DNA of 64,000 bases. Origin: Paracoccus yeei ATCC BAA-599. GTDB taxonomy: Bacteria; Pseudomonadota; Alphaproteobacteria; Rhodobacterales; Rhodobacteraceae. Location: positions 347,678 through 411,677 of the forward strand of contig NZ_JHWH01000001.1 of NCBI RefSeq assembly GCF_000622145.1. Direction: 5' to 3'. Made by a program: the position numbers and the translations under genes. Below the pieces are notes generated by a model that was not told the origin of the DNA, ran no database searches, and worked only from the letters and a program-made list of their open reading frames with translations. Shown here one piece after another: positions 16,311 to 26,441 of this stretch; the first letter of the stretch is position 1, and every line of letters begins with the position of its first letter.

Positions 16311-17699
16311 TCACTTGCCCATCATTTCCTCCTCGACACGCATCCCGCCGACCACGCCCAGGGATTTCAGCTTGCGGTGCAGGGCCGAGCGTTCCATGCC
16401 GACGAATTGCGCCGTGCGGCTGATGTTCCCGCCGAAGCGGTTGATCTGGGCCAGCAGGTATTCGCGTTCGAACAGTTCGCGCGCCTCGCGCAGCGCCAGG
16501 CTGGTGATCTGGGGGCCAAGCGCCAGCGCCTCGCCCGCGCCGTTGCCGCCGCCCTGGGATTCCAGTTCCGACGGCTGGATCGGGCCGGTGCCGTCGCCCA
16601 GGATCAGCACCCGCTCGACCACGTTGCGCAGCTGGCGGATGTTGCCCGGCCAGGCCATCGCCTGCAGGGCGGCGATGGTTTCCTCGGGCAGGCGGCGCAG
16701 CGGCAGGCCCTGCTGTTCGTGGAACTGCTCGATGAAATGACTAGCCAGCAGGGCGATGTCCTCGCGCCGCTCGGCCAGCGAAGGCACCGCCACCGGCACC
16801 ACGTTCAGCCGGTCGTAGAGTTCCTGGCGGAACCGGCCCGAGGCGATTTCCACCGCGAGGTCGCGGTTGGTCGAGGAGATCACCCGCAGGTCCACCCGCA
16901 CCTTGTCCGTGCCGCCCGAGCGCTGGAACTGCTGTTCGGTCAGCACGCGCAGGATCTTGGGCTGCGTGCCCAGCGGCATGTCGGCGACCTCGTCGAAATA
17001 GATCACGCCGCCATGCGCCTGCTCCAGAAGCCCGGGCTCGACCCCCCGTTCGGGGCTTTCGCGGCCGAACAGCACCTCTTCCATGTGGTCGGGTTCGATC
17101 GTGGCGCAGGAGACGGTGATGAAGGGCGCGCGCGCGCGCGGGCTGTGGGCGTGGATGTAGCGCGCGGCCATTTCCTTGCCCGCCCCCGGCTCTCCGGTCA
17201 GCATGACGCGACCGTTCGATTTCGACACCTTGTCCAGCTGCTCGCGCAGCCGGCGCAGCGGCGCGGACTGGCCCAGCATCTCGGTCGAGCGGCTTTCGCC
17301 GCGCTTCAGGGTCGAGTTCTCGCGCCGCAGCCGGGCGGTTTCCATGGCGCGGCGGATCACCACCAGAAGCTGGTCGATGTTGAAGGGCTTCTCGATGAAG
17401 TCATAGGCGCCCTGCTTGATCGCCGCGACCGCGATCTCGATGTTGCCATGCCCCGAGATGATGACCACCGGAACCTCGGGGTTGTTGCGCTTGACCTGCT
17501 TGAGGATGTCGATCCCGTCCATCCGGCTGTCCTTCAGCCAGATGTCGAGCACCATCAGCGCCGGCTCGGCCAGGTTCAGCTCGGCCACGGCCTGGTCGGA
17601 ATTGGCCGCAAGCCGGGTCGAGAAGCCTTCGTCGCGCAGGATGTCCGAGATCAGCTCGCGGATGTCCTTTTCGTCGTCGACAATCAGAATGTCACTCAT
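16311..17699 (-). CDS. ntrX: Nitrogen response regulator NtrX
   Basis: Response regulator of the NtrY-NtrX pair. 462 residues: receiver domain with phospho-acceptor Asp52 (VLDIWLKDSRMDG), AAA+ domain with Walker A GEPGAGKE (169-176), and a Fis-type HTH at the C-terminus (SRTAQFVGMERSALHRKL). The GAFTGA loop used to contact sigma54 is absent: the region 211-228 reads FGRESPERGVEPGLLEQA. It is therefore unlikely to act as a classical sigma54 activator. The ATG overlaps the ntrY stop by 4 bases. Confidence 0.95.
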   Translation of the reverse strand: MSDILIVDDEKDIRELISDILRDEGFSTRLAANSDQAVAELNLAEPALMVLDIWLKDSRMDGIDILKQVKRNNPEVPVVIISGHGNIEIAVAAIKQGAYDFIEKPFNIDQLLVVIRRAMETARLRRENSTLKRGESRSTEMLGQSAPLRRLREQLDKVSKSNGRVMLTGEPGAGKEMAARYIHAHSPRARAPFITVSCATIEPDHMEEVLFGRESPERGVEPGLLEQAHGGVIYFDEVADMPLGTQPKILRVLTEQQFQRSGGTDKVRVDLRVISSTNRDLAVEIASGRFRQELYDRLNVVPVAVPSLAERREDIALLASHFIEQFHEQQGLPLRRLPEETIAALQAMAWPGNIRQLRNVVERVLILGDGTGPIQPSELESQGGGNGAGEALALGPQITSLALREARELFEREYLLAQINRFGGNISRTAQFVGMERSALHRKLKSLGVVGGMRVEEEMMGK

Positions 17700-19954
17700 T
17701 TCACTGTTTCCTGCTCGGGTTTATGGCGTCGCGCGGACAGGCGCACGGGCTGGCGTTCGCGCGGCAGACGGATTTCGGCCATGGCGCCGGCCTGGCCGGG
17801 GGCGTCGGCCAGCGTCAGGCTGCCGCCGTGCTCCTCGACGATCTTCTTGACGATGGGCAGCCCGAGGCCGGTGCCGCCCCGCTTCATGGTCACGTAGGGC
17901 TCGAACAGGCGCGAGCGGTCCTCGGGCAGGCCGGGACCGTTGTCGGTGATGCGGATGGTGACGACATCGGGCGCCTCGGCCAGTTCGATGCGGACCTGGG
18001 GCTGCCAGCCCTGGGGCGGGTCCTCGCGCTTTTCGTCGATGGCCTCGCCCGCGTTCTTCAGAAGGTTGGTGAAGACCTGGCGCATCATGCCGGGATCGGC
18101 ATCGACGATCACCGGCCCCTCGGGGATCTGCGACACCAGCGCGCCGCCCAGCGCGTCGCGCTGCATCAGCTCGGCCTCGCGCAGAAGGCCCGCGATGTCA
18201 GTTTCCTTGCGGTCGGGCTCGGGCATGCGGGCAAAGCGGGAAAATTCGTCCACGATCCGGCGCAGGTCGTTGGTCTGGCGGATGATGACGCCGGTCATCT
18301 GCTCCAGCGCCTCGGCTTCGCCGCCGACCAGCGGGGTGAACTTGCGCCGGAGCCGTTCGGCCGAAAGCTGGATCGGGGTCAGCGGGTTCTTGATTTCATG
18401 CGCGACGCGGCGGGCGACATCGCCCCAGGCCGCCATGCGCTGGGCCGAGACCAGGTCCGTCACGTCGTCCAGCGCGACGACATAGCCTTCCAAGCCCCCC
18501 GCCGCGCCGCGTCGGATCGCCATGCGCACCAGCAGGCTTTCGACACGGCCGTCGCGCGACAGCCGGATTTCGTCCTGCACCCATTCGTTCACCGACTGGT
18601 GCAGCTTGTCGAAGAGCGGCGCGAACTCGGGCACCACCTCGGACAGAAGCTGGTCGTGCGCGGTGGCGGGGTCCAGCCCCACCAGCCGGGTGGCCGAGCG
18701 GTTCAGGAAGTCGATTTCCCCCGCCGCGTCCAGCCCGATGACCCCGGCCGTCACCGAGGACAGCACCGAATCGAACAGCCGCCGCTGGTCGTCGGCGGCG
18801 CGATAGCTTTCGACCAGCTCCTGGCGCTGCTGCTTCAGCTGGCGGGTCATGCGGTTGAAGCTTTGGCCCAGGGTCTGGATTTCGTCGCCGGTGTCGGGTT
18901 CGGGGATCTGCAGGTCCAGGTTGCCGCGCCCGACCTGTTCGGACGCCTCGGCCAGCCGCCCGATGGGGCGCGACAGGCGGTCGGCGAACCACAGGCCCAG
19001 CCACATCGCCGCCGCCACCAGAAGCAGCGCAAAGCCCAGATACAGCAGCGAGAATTCCAGCAGCAGCCGGCCGCGTTCCTGTTCCAGCGTCTGGTAGCGG
19101 CCGACGGTCTGGCGGGTGTCGTCCAGCAGGCTCAGCAGGTTGCCGTCCACGTCGCGGGTGACATAAAGGTATCGGTCGGCCAGCGGCGCCAGCGGCAACA
19201 GGGCGCGGAATTCGTTGTTCGGCCAGTCCTCGATCAGCACCAGCCCCTCGGCGCGCGAGCGGTCGAAGTCCTGCGCCGTGGGCTGTTCGTACCAGAACTG
19301 ATAGCTGCGTTCGCCGCGCGCGCGGATGATGCCGCGCCCGTCGACCACATAGGCCTCGCGCAGGCCGCGCTGGATCAGCGCCTGGCCCTGCCCCAGCAGC
19401 AGGCGCAGCGCGCCGTCGTCGATCATGGGGTTCTGCCGCGCCGCCTGGGTCAGGGCCCCGGCCAGCAGGCGCGCGTCGTTCGTCAGGTCGCGGCGGTGTT
19501 CGTCCTGATAGGCCTCGGCCGCGGCGAGCGAGCTTGAGACGACCTGCCGGACCTGGTTCGAGAACCAGCCCTCGAGCCCGATGTTGACGGTGACGCCGGC
19601 GAACAGCGCGACCAGCACCGTGGGCACCAGCGCGATGGTGGCGAAGACGCCCACCAGCCGCATGTGCAGCCGCGACCCTGCCGCCGACTTGCGCCGCGCG
19701 GCGACGATGCGGGCCATGCGCGCGACCACCAGGCCGGTCAGCACGATCAGGTAAAGCAGGTCCGCCAGCAGCACCAGCCGCAGCAGCGTCCCGCCCGAGG
19801 TCGCCCCCGCAAGGGGCCCCATCACGGCGAAGGTCAGCCCGGCCAGCACCGGGCCCAGCACCGCCAGACTCAGCGTGCCCGCATTGCGCCAGAATCGCAG
19901 CCTGCGCAGTCGTGCCACGCGTTTCCACGTGCTTTTGGACAGCGTTTCCGCCAA
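17696..19954 (-). CDS. ntrY: Nitrogen sensor histidine kinase NtrY
   Basis: Membrane histidine kinase that phosphorylates NtrX. 752 residues: three N-terminal hydrophobic helices (about 28-46, 56-80 and 100-123), a periplasmic region to about 298, a fourth helix (300-323), HAMP, PAS (about 390-500), HisKA with His519 in AHEIKNPLTPIQ, and HATPase_c ending near GTGLGLPIVKKIVEEHGG. The start appears to be TTG at 19954 with GGTGGGG upstream; no ATG lies nearby. Coupled to ntrX by ATGA. Confidence 0.93.
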   Translation of the reverse strand: MAETLSKSTWKRVARLRRLRFWRNAGTLSLAVLGPVLAGLTFAVMGPLAGATSGGTLLRLVLLADLLYLIVLTGLVVARMARIVAARRKSAAGSRLHMRLVGVFATIALVPTVLVALFAGVTVNIGLEGWFSNQVRQVVSSSLAAAEAYQDEHRRDLTNDARLLAGALTQAARQNPMIDDGALRLLLGQGQALIQRGLREAYVVDGRGIIRARGERSYQFWYEQPTAQDFDRSRAEGLVLIEDWPNNEFRALLPLAPLADRYLYVTRDVDGNLLSLLDDTRQTVGRYQTLEQERGRLLLEFSLLYLGFALLLVAAAMWLGLWFADRLSRPIGRLAEASEQVGRGNLDLQIPEPDTGDEIQTLGQSFNRMTRQLKQQRQELVESYRAADDQRRLFDSVLSSVTAGVIGLDAAGEIDFLNRSATRLVGLDPATAHDQLLSEVVPEFAPLFDKLHQSVNEWVQDEIRLSRDGRVESLLVRMAIRRGAAGGLEGYVVALDDVTDLVSAQRMAAWGDVARRVAHEIKNPLTPIQLSAERLRRKFTPLVGGEAEALEQMTGVIIRQTNDLRRIVDEFSRFARMPEPDRKETDIAGLLREAELMQRDALGGALVSQIPEGPVIVDADPGMMRQVFTNLLKNAGEAIDEKREDPPQGWQPQVRIELAEAPDVVTIRITDNGPGLPEDRSRLFEPYVTMKRGGTGLGLPIVKKIVEEHGGSLTLADAPGQAGAMAEIRLPRERQPVRLSARRHKPEQETVK

Positions 19955-19988
19955 CTTGCCCCACCTCGCGGTTTCGCCGCTGTGCCGC

Positions 19989-20035
19989 GGCCGTTCTGTG
20001 GCCGCTGCGTAACGAACGTGGGGCCATCTGTGGCC
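19989..20035. repeat. Two GGCC-N-CTGTGGCC repeats in the ntrC-ntrY gap
   Basis: 19989-20003 (GGCCGTTCTGTGGCC) and 20022-20035 (GGCCATCTGTGGCC) share CTGTGGCC, with starts 33 bases apart, near three helical turns. The 84-base gap is where an ntrY promoter would lie. This is a candidate regulatory site only. Confidence 0.35.
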
Positions 20036-20038
20036 GTT

Positions 20039-21529
20039 TTACATCAGCTTGCGGCGCCGTGTCACCTCGATATTCAGGTCGGTCAGCTTCTTGCGCAGCG
20101 TATTGCGGTTTATTCCCAAAAGATCGGCGCATCTCAACTGGTTGCCGCCGGTCGCGTCCAGCGCGATTTCCAGCAGAGGCTTTTCAATCTCGCGCAGAAT
20201 CCGGTCGTAAAGGCCGGGGGGCGGCAACTGGTCGCCGTGCAGGTCGAAATAGCGCTGCAGGTGCATTTCGACCGATTGCGCCAGCCGGGCGTTCGCGGGC
20301 TCGGCCACGGCGGCGGCGCCGGGTGCGCCCGACGCCGGGCCGGCCGCGGGCACCGGGGAATTGGCCGGGGCGGGCATGCGCGGGACCGGCGCGGGGCTGG
20401 CGCCTGCGGGCGCGGCCATGGGGATGGATTCGGACAGGGCGGCGCGGGCCTCGGCCTCGGTGATCTCGGTCCCGGCGGCAGTCAGGGCCAGCCGGCGCAT
20501 CAGGTTTTCCAGTTCGCGCACGTTGCCGGGGAACGGATAGGCGCGGATCAGCGCGGTCGCGCCCTCGGACAGGCTGCGCGCCGGCAACCCCTGCGAGGCG
20601 GCGCGGGCCAGCAGGTGGCGGGCCAGCGGCGGAATGTCGTCCACGCGCGAGCGCAGCGGCGGCACGGTGATCGTCACCCCGGCGAGCCGGTAATACAGGT
20701 CCGCCCGCAGCCGCCCCGCGGCGACATCGGCCTGCGGCTCGGGCCCGGTGGTCGAGACCAGGCGCGGCATCTGGTTGCGGCCGGGGCCGACCTCCCAGGC
20801 CTCGATCAGGCCGATCAGCCGGGCCTGGGCGGCGGCGCCGAAACCGGCCGGATCCTCGATCAGCAGGGTGCCGCCGGCGGCGCGTTCGCCCGCCCGCGCG
20901 ATGGCCTCCTCGGACAGGTCGGCCGAGGTCAGCACGGCAAAGCCCGCGTTGCGCCGGTCCGACAGGTCGTGAAAGGACCGCGCCACCACGGTCTTGCCCA
21001 CCCCCGCCTCGCCCGCGATCATCACCGGCAGGTCGGCGTTCAGCACGCGCGCCACCATGCGGAACAGGTTCTGCATCGCGGGCGCGTGGCCGATCAGCGG
21101 CAGCGCCGGGTCGGCCGCCGCCTCGGGCGAGGGGATGCCCGCCGGCACCGGGTCCGAGCGGCGCGCGCGGCGCGACAGGGCCTGGCCCGCGCGTACCATC
21201 AGGTCGGGCAGGTCGAAGGGCTTGGGCAGATAGTCGAAGGCCGCGGCCTCGGTCGCGCGGATCGCGGTCACGATGGTGTTCTGGGCCGAGATCACGATCA
21301 CCGGCAGGTCGGGGCGCAGCTTGCGGATCTGGGGGATCATGTCGATGCCGTTGCCGTCGGGCATCATCACGTCGGTGATGACCAGATCGCCGCGCCCCTC
21401 CTCGACCCAGCGCAGAAGCTGCGCCAGCGAGCCGGTGGCGTGGACCCGGCACCCCGCCCGGGTCAGGGCCTGGGTCAGGACGGTGCGGATGGTGCGGTCG
21501 TCGTCAGCGATCAGAACGGTGCCGTCCAT
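20039..21529 (-). CDS. ntrC: Nitrogen regulator NtrC (GAFTGA-less, Rhodobacter type)
   Basis: Response regulator of NtrB. 496 residues: receiver with Asp53 ([12 protein letters not shown]), AAA+ domain with Walker A GEAGVGKT (173-180), a Pro/Ala-rich linker (about 390-430), and a Fis-type HTH ([16 protein letters not shown]). The GAFTGA motif is missing: residues 200-222 run [20 protein letters not shown]. Rhodobacter capsulatus NtrC also lacks it and activates sigma70 RNA polymerase, so the same is inferred here. ntrB ends 9 bases upstream. Confidence 0.95.
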   Translation of the reverse strand: MDGTVLIADDDRTIRTVLTQALTRAGCRVHATGSLAQLLRWVEEGRGDLVITDVMMPDGNGIDMIPQIRKLRPDLPVIVISAQNTIVTAIRATEAAAFDYLPKPFDLPDLMVRAGQALSRRARRSDPVPAGIPSPEAAADPALPLIGHAPAMQNLFRMVARVLNADLPVMIAGEAGVGKTVVARSFHDLSDRRNAGFAVLTSADLSEEAIARAGERAAGGTLLIEDPAGFGAAAQARLIGLIEAWEVGPGRNQMPRLVSTTGPEPQADVAAGRLRADLYYRLAGVTITVPPLRSRVDDIPPLARHLLARAASQGLPARSLSEGATALIRAYPFPGNVRELENLMRRLALTAAGTEITEAEARAALSESIPMAAPAGASPAPVPRMPAPANSPVPAAGPASGAPGAAAVAEPANARLAQSVEMHLQRYFDLHGDQLPPPGLYDRILREIEKPLLEIALDATGGNQLRCADLLGINRNTLRKKLTDLNIEVTRRRKLM

Positions 21530-21538
21530 GGGGAAACC

Positions 21539-22699
21539 TCAGGCTTTGGGAAGTGAGATGCGGAAAACGGTGCGCCCGGGGCGGCTGTCCACCCCGATCC
21601 AGGCGCCGTGGTCGGTGATGATCTTGGACACCAGCGCCAGCCCCAGCCCGGTGCCGTTCTCGCGCCCGGACACGAAGGGCTCGAACACCTGGTCGGCGAT
21701 GGCTTCGGGGATGCCGGGGCCGTCGTCCTCGATCTCGATCTGCAGGGGCAGGCTGCGGCCCTGCGGCTCGGCTTCGGTGGGGGCCAGGCGCAGGGTGCCG
21801 TCGTAGAAGCTGCGGATGCGGATGGTGCCGGTGTCGCGGCCGGCACGCCCGATCGCCTCGGCCGCGTTCTTGACCAGGTTCAGGCAGACCTGCACCAGCT
21901 GGTCGCCGTCCGCCAGCGCCGTCGGCAGCGAGGGGTCGTAGTCGGGCACGATCTTGAGCCCCTTGCCGAACCCCACCGCGGCCGAGCGGCGCACCCGCTC
22001 CAGCACGTCGTGGATGTTCAGCTCGGTCAGCTTGGGGGCCGAGGTGTCGCCGAAGCGTTCGACCTGGTCCAGCAGCTCGACGATGCGGCGCGATTCGGCG
22101 ACGATCAGGTCGGCCAGGTCGCGGTCCTCGGGCGCCAGGTTCATGCCGATCAGCTGCGCGGCGCCGCGGATGCCGGCCAGGGGGTTCTTGATCTCATGCG
22201 CCAGCATCTCGGCCATGCCGATGGCCGAGCGCGCGGCCGAGCGCACCGCCCGCGCCTGCCCCAGCCGCCCCGCGCTGTCGCTGGGCGCGATCAGGATGCC
22301 GACGCCGCCGGCGGGGCTGGGCACCGCGCCGGCATGGATCGTGGCGATGCGGTCGGTGTGGCCGCCCAGCTGGTCGCCGATCTCGAACCGGACCGAGGAA
22401 TGGTTCAGCGCATCGCGCCCCTCGCGCACGCGGTCCAGAATCTCGGCCAGCGAGGGCAGGATGCGCAGGCGCTTGCGCATCTCGGCCCCCTCGATCGGCT
22501 GGCCCAGGGCCGAGCGGCGCGAGACGTTCAGGAACGCCTCGGCCAGATCGTTGATGGCGGCGACGCGGCCGCGCGCGTCCAGGATGATGGCGGGCAGCGG
22601 CAGGGCCGACCAGTTCGGCCCGACCTCGGCCGGAACGAAGTCCGGGGGCAGGTCGTGCGCGGGACGGGGGTCGGGCTTGACGGGCACGCGAAACCTCAT
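21539..22699 (-). CDS. ntrB: Nitrogen sensor histidine kinase NtrB
   Basis: Cytosolic kinase/phosphatase for NtrC, normally controlled by PII. 386 residues: PAS-like sensor (about 30-140), HisKA with His168 in LAHEIKNPLAGIRGAAQ, and HATPase_c with NLVKNAAEAI and GTGLGLALVSKII. The ATG at 22699 overlaps the dusB TGA (ATGA), the classic nifR3-ntrB arrangement. No membrane segment is seen. Confidence 0.95.
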   Translation of the reverse strand: MRFRVPVKPDPRPAHDLPPDFVPAEVGPNWSALPLPAIILDARGRVAAINDLAEAFLNVSRRSALGQPIEGAEMRKRLRILPSLAEILDRVREGRDALNHSSVRFEIGDQLGGHTDRIATIHAGAVPSPAGGVGILIAPSDSAGRLGQARAVRSAARSAIGMAEMLAHEIKNPLAGIRGAAQLIGMNLAPEDRDLADLIVAESRRIVELLDQVERFGDTSAPKLTELNIHDVLERVRRSAAVGFGKGLKIVPDYDPSLPTALADGDQLVQVCLNLVKNAAEAIGRAGRDTGTIRIRSFYDGTLRLAPTEAEPQGRSLPLQIEIEDDGPGIPEAIADQVFEPFVSGRENGTGLGLALVSKIITDHGAWIGVDSRPGRTVFRISLPKA

Positions 22700-23721
22700 G
22701 CGCAGGACCCCTGAGGCGCGGCATCGGCAAAGCCCGCGCGGATGGCGGCGAGCGCGGCCCCGGGGGTGGGCGCACGCATCAGTTCGGCCCGGTTCGGCGC
22801 GCCGTTCGCCTCGGCATACCAGCCCAGGTGCTTGCGGGCGACGCGCAGGCCCAATTCGCTGCCGTAAAGCGACAGGATGTCGTCGTAATGCCGGGCCACC
22901 GCATCGGCCAGCGCAGCGCCCTGCGGCACCACCGGCGCGGGCGTGCCCCACAGCGCATGGGCGATCTGTGCGGGGCGCCAGGGCGCGCCCTGCGCGCCAC
23001 GCCCGACCATCACCGCATCGGCCCCCGACTGCGCCAGGGCCGCGCGGGCGCTGGCCGCATCGACCACGTCGCCATTGGCGACCAGCGGGGGCCGGCCGGG
23101 CAGGTTCGCCACCGCCCGGATCGCCGCCCAGTCGGCGCGGCCGGTATAGAACTGCGCCCGCGTCCGGCCATGGACGGTCAGCATCCTGACCCCCGCGGCC
23201 GAGGCGCGCGCCGCAAGCTGGGGCGCGTTCAGGCAGCCGTCGTCCCAGCCCAGCCGCATCTTCAGCGTGACCGGCAGGTCCGGGACCGCCCCCACAACCG
23301 CCTCGACCAGGTCCAGGGCGTGGTCCAGGTCGCGCATCAGCGCCGCGCCCGACAGCCCGCCCGTCACCTTGCGCGCCGGGCAGCCCATGTTGATGTCGAT
23401 GGCGCGCGCCCCCATGTCCGCCACGATCCGCGCCGTCTCGGCCATCGCGACCGCCTCGCGCCCGGCGATCTGGACGCTGACGGGGGACGCACCCTCGGTC
23501 AGCGCCTTGGCGCGGACGGCCGCGCGGGTCGAGGCCCGAACCGAGGGATTGGGCGTCACCATCTCGGTCGAGGCGACCATCTCGCTGACCATCAGTCCCG
23601 CGCCGCCATGGCGCGCGACCGCGCGACGGAAGGCCAGATCGGTAATGCCGGCCATCGGCGCCAGAAACACCGGGGGGCCAAGCCGCATGTCGCCAAGGAT
23701 GATCGGTTCGGGCAATCTCAT
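22696..23721 (-). CDS. dusB: tRNA-dihydrouridine synthase DusB (NifR3)
   Basis: FMN enzyme that reduces uridine to dihydrouridine in the tRNA D-loop. 341 residues: FMN-binding start FLAPMAGITDLAFR (19-32), catalytic Cys114 in NMGCPARKVTGG, and the TVHGRTRAQFYTG and VANGDV blocks. It is the first gene of the dusB-ntrB-ntrC operon, as in Rhodobacter (nifR3). The name NifR3 is historical; there is no evidence for direct nitrogen regulation. Confidence 0.96.
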   Translation of the reverse strand: MRLPEPIILGDMRLGPPVFLAPMAGITDLAFRRAVARHGGAGLMVSEMVASTEMVTPNPSVRASTRAAVRAKALTEGASPVSVQIAGREAVAMAETARIVADMGARAIDINMGCPARKVTGGLSGAALMRDLDHALDLVEAVVGAVPDLPVTLKMRLGWDDGCLNAPQLAARASAAGVRMLTVHGRTRAQFYTGRADWAAIRAVANLPGRPPLVANGDVVDAASARAALAQSGADAVMVGRGAQGAPWRPAQIAHALWGTPAPVVPQGAALADAVARHYDDILSLYGSELGLRVARKHLGWYAEANGAPNRAELMRAPTPGAALAAIRAGFADAAPQGSCA

Positions 23722-23801
23722 GGGAACCTCGTAGGACGCGGCGCGGGGATGCGAAAGAAAGAGGCGACTGCCTGCCGGAAAGGCGGAGGCAACCGCCCCG
23801 G

Positions 23802-23824
23802 TTCTGCCTTAATTAGGGGCAGAA
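23802..23824. promoter_or_regulatory. Inverted repeat in the dusB/sdaA divergent gap
   Basis: TTCTGCC-N9-GGCAGAA with an AT-rich centre (TTAATTAGG). It lies between the divergent starts of dusB (23721) and sdaA (23953). The symmetric arms suggest a dimeric regulator, which is unidentified. No other clear signal was found in this 231-base gap. Confidence 0.4.
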
Positions 23825-23952
23825 TGGCGCATTTTCCATCAGAAACGGTTTTCCGCCCTGTCGCGAAGTTGCCGACCGCCCGTCGCAGCGGCACTGGCAT
23901 CCGGGGGTCCGGGGCATTACCTGATGGGCAAGAAAAGGATAAGGGGCGCACC

Positions 23953-25335
<1,383 letters not shown>

Positions 25336-25341
25336 AGCGCG

Positions 25342-25358
25342 GCGCCCGTGGCGGGCGC
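25342..25358 (+). terminator. Hairpin after sdaA
   Basis: GCGCCCG-TGG-CGGGCGC begins 7 bases after the stop. No T-run follows. The post-stop GGGTATTT element comes 6 bases later. Confidence 0.5.
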
Positions 25359-25363
25359 GGCGT

Positions 25364-25388
25364 TCGGGTATTTGAAAAACAGTGAAAA
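25364..25388 (+). repeat. Post-stop element GGGTATTTGAAAAACAGTGAA
   Basis: In the same direction as sdaA and just after its hairpin. Close to the core of copies A and B (GGGTATTTGAAAAACGGTGAA), with one mismatch in those 21 bases. Confidence 0.6.
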
Positions 25389-25532
25389 CCTGTGGGCGGC
25401 CGGATCCCGGGGCGAAACCTTGCCACAGTCCTGCCACGGCAGTGTCGCACATGGCGCGCGGCGCTTGCCCAACACCGGGGGTTCCTGTAGCCAGTGGGCA
25501 TAAGGAAAACCCAAGGAACCGGGACAGAGCAG

Positions 25533-26381
25533 ATGAATTTCCGTTCGGCTTTCGCCGTGCTGTCGATGACGGTGGCCCTGACCGCCTGCGGACAGTTGCC
25601 CTTCCAGCAATCCGAGCCCGAGGCGCCGGCCCATTCCGGCCCGCCCACCGTGTCGCCGCTGGACCAGCCGATCGAAACCGGGGCCGAGGCGATCCCCGTC
25701 TCGACCGCCGAGGCGAGCACCATGCAGACCGCCATGTTCCGCGCCGCCGGCAACGGCTGGGTGGCGACCGCGTCCGACAAGACCGCCGTGCTGGAGCGCG
25801 CGGGCGCGAAGTCGGTCGGGGTGACGGTGCGGCGCATGACCTATGGCCGGGGCGTCGAATTCGTCGGCAGCATGAACGGCCAGGTGTTTTCGCTGAACAT
25901 CCGCGCCGCCGAATGCGACACCGGCAGCGGCAAGGCCCCGTTCAGCGCCCGGCTGAAGGTCGGAAGCCAGAGCATGACCGGCTGCGCCGCGCCGACCGAC
26001 ACCATGCCCAAGGCCCAGGTGAAGGCCGCATCCGCCGCGCCCAAGCCCAAGGCCGCGGCCAAGCCCGCGACGCCGGCGGCGAAACCGGCCACGCCGGCGT
26101 CGGCGCCCGCCCCGGCGGCGACCCCCGCCCCGGCAGCGGCGCCCGCGACCGAGCCCGCATCGACGCCGGAATCGACGCCGGCGCCGGCCGCTGAGCCCGC
26201 GACGCCGCCGGCGGCCGAAACGCCGGCCCCGGCCAAGCCTGCGGCGACCACACCCGCGCCTGCCGCGACCACACCCGCGACCTCCGCGCCCGAGGCAGCC
26301 CCGGCCGAACCCGCGCCGGCCGCGGACCCGGTGCCCGCGCCGTCGGTCGTCCTGCCCGAAACCCCGCCCGCCGCAGAGTGA
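25533..26381 (+). CDS. Lipoprotein with long Pro/Ala-rich tail, function unknown
   Basis: 282 residues. The N-terminal signal ends in the lipobox VALTAC (Cys19). A folded region (about 50-155) contains [36 protein letters not shown] and a second Cys in MTGCAAP, possibly forming a disulfide. The last 120 residues are almost entirely Ala, Pro, Thr, Glu and Lys, of the wall-spanning linker kind. I do not recognise the family. It sits 60 bases upstream of yjbH in the same direction, so it may belong to that envelope/exopolysaccharide cluster. A weak promoter-like TTGCCC/TAGCCA pair lies at 25465-25493. Confidence 0.7.
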   Translation: MNFRSAFAVLSMTVALTACGQLPFQQSEPEAPAHSGPPTVSPLDQPIETGAEAIPVSTAEASTMQTAMFRAAGNGWVATASDKTAVLERAGAKSVGVTVRRMTYGRGVEFVGSMNGQVFSLNIRAAECDTGSGKAPFSARLKVGSQSMTGCAAPTDTMPKAQVKAASAAPKPKAAAKPATPAAKPATPASAPAPAATPAPAAAPATEPASTPESTPAPAAEPATPPAAETPAPAKPAATTPAPAATTPATSAPEAAPAEPAPAADPVPAPSVVLPETPPAAE

Positions 26382-26441
26382 CGCCCCTTCGGCCCGCGCG
26401 CCCTGCGCGCGGGTCGCCCGCTAGCCTGAGAGGACCCGCCG

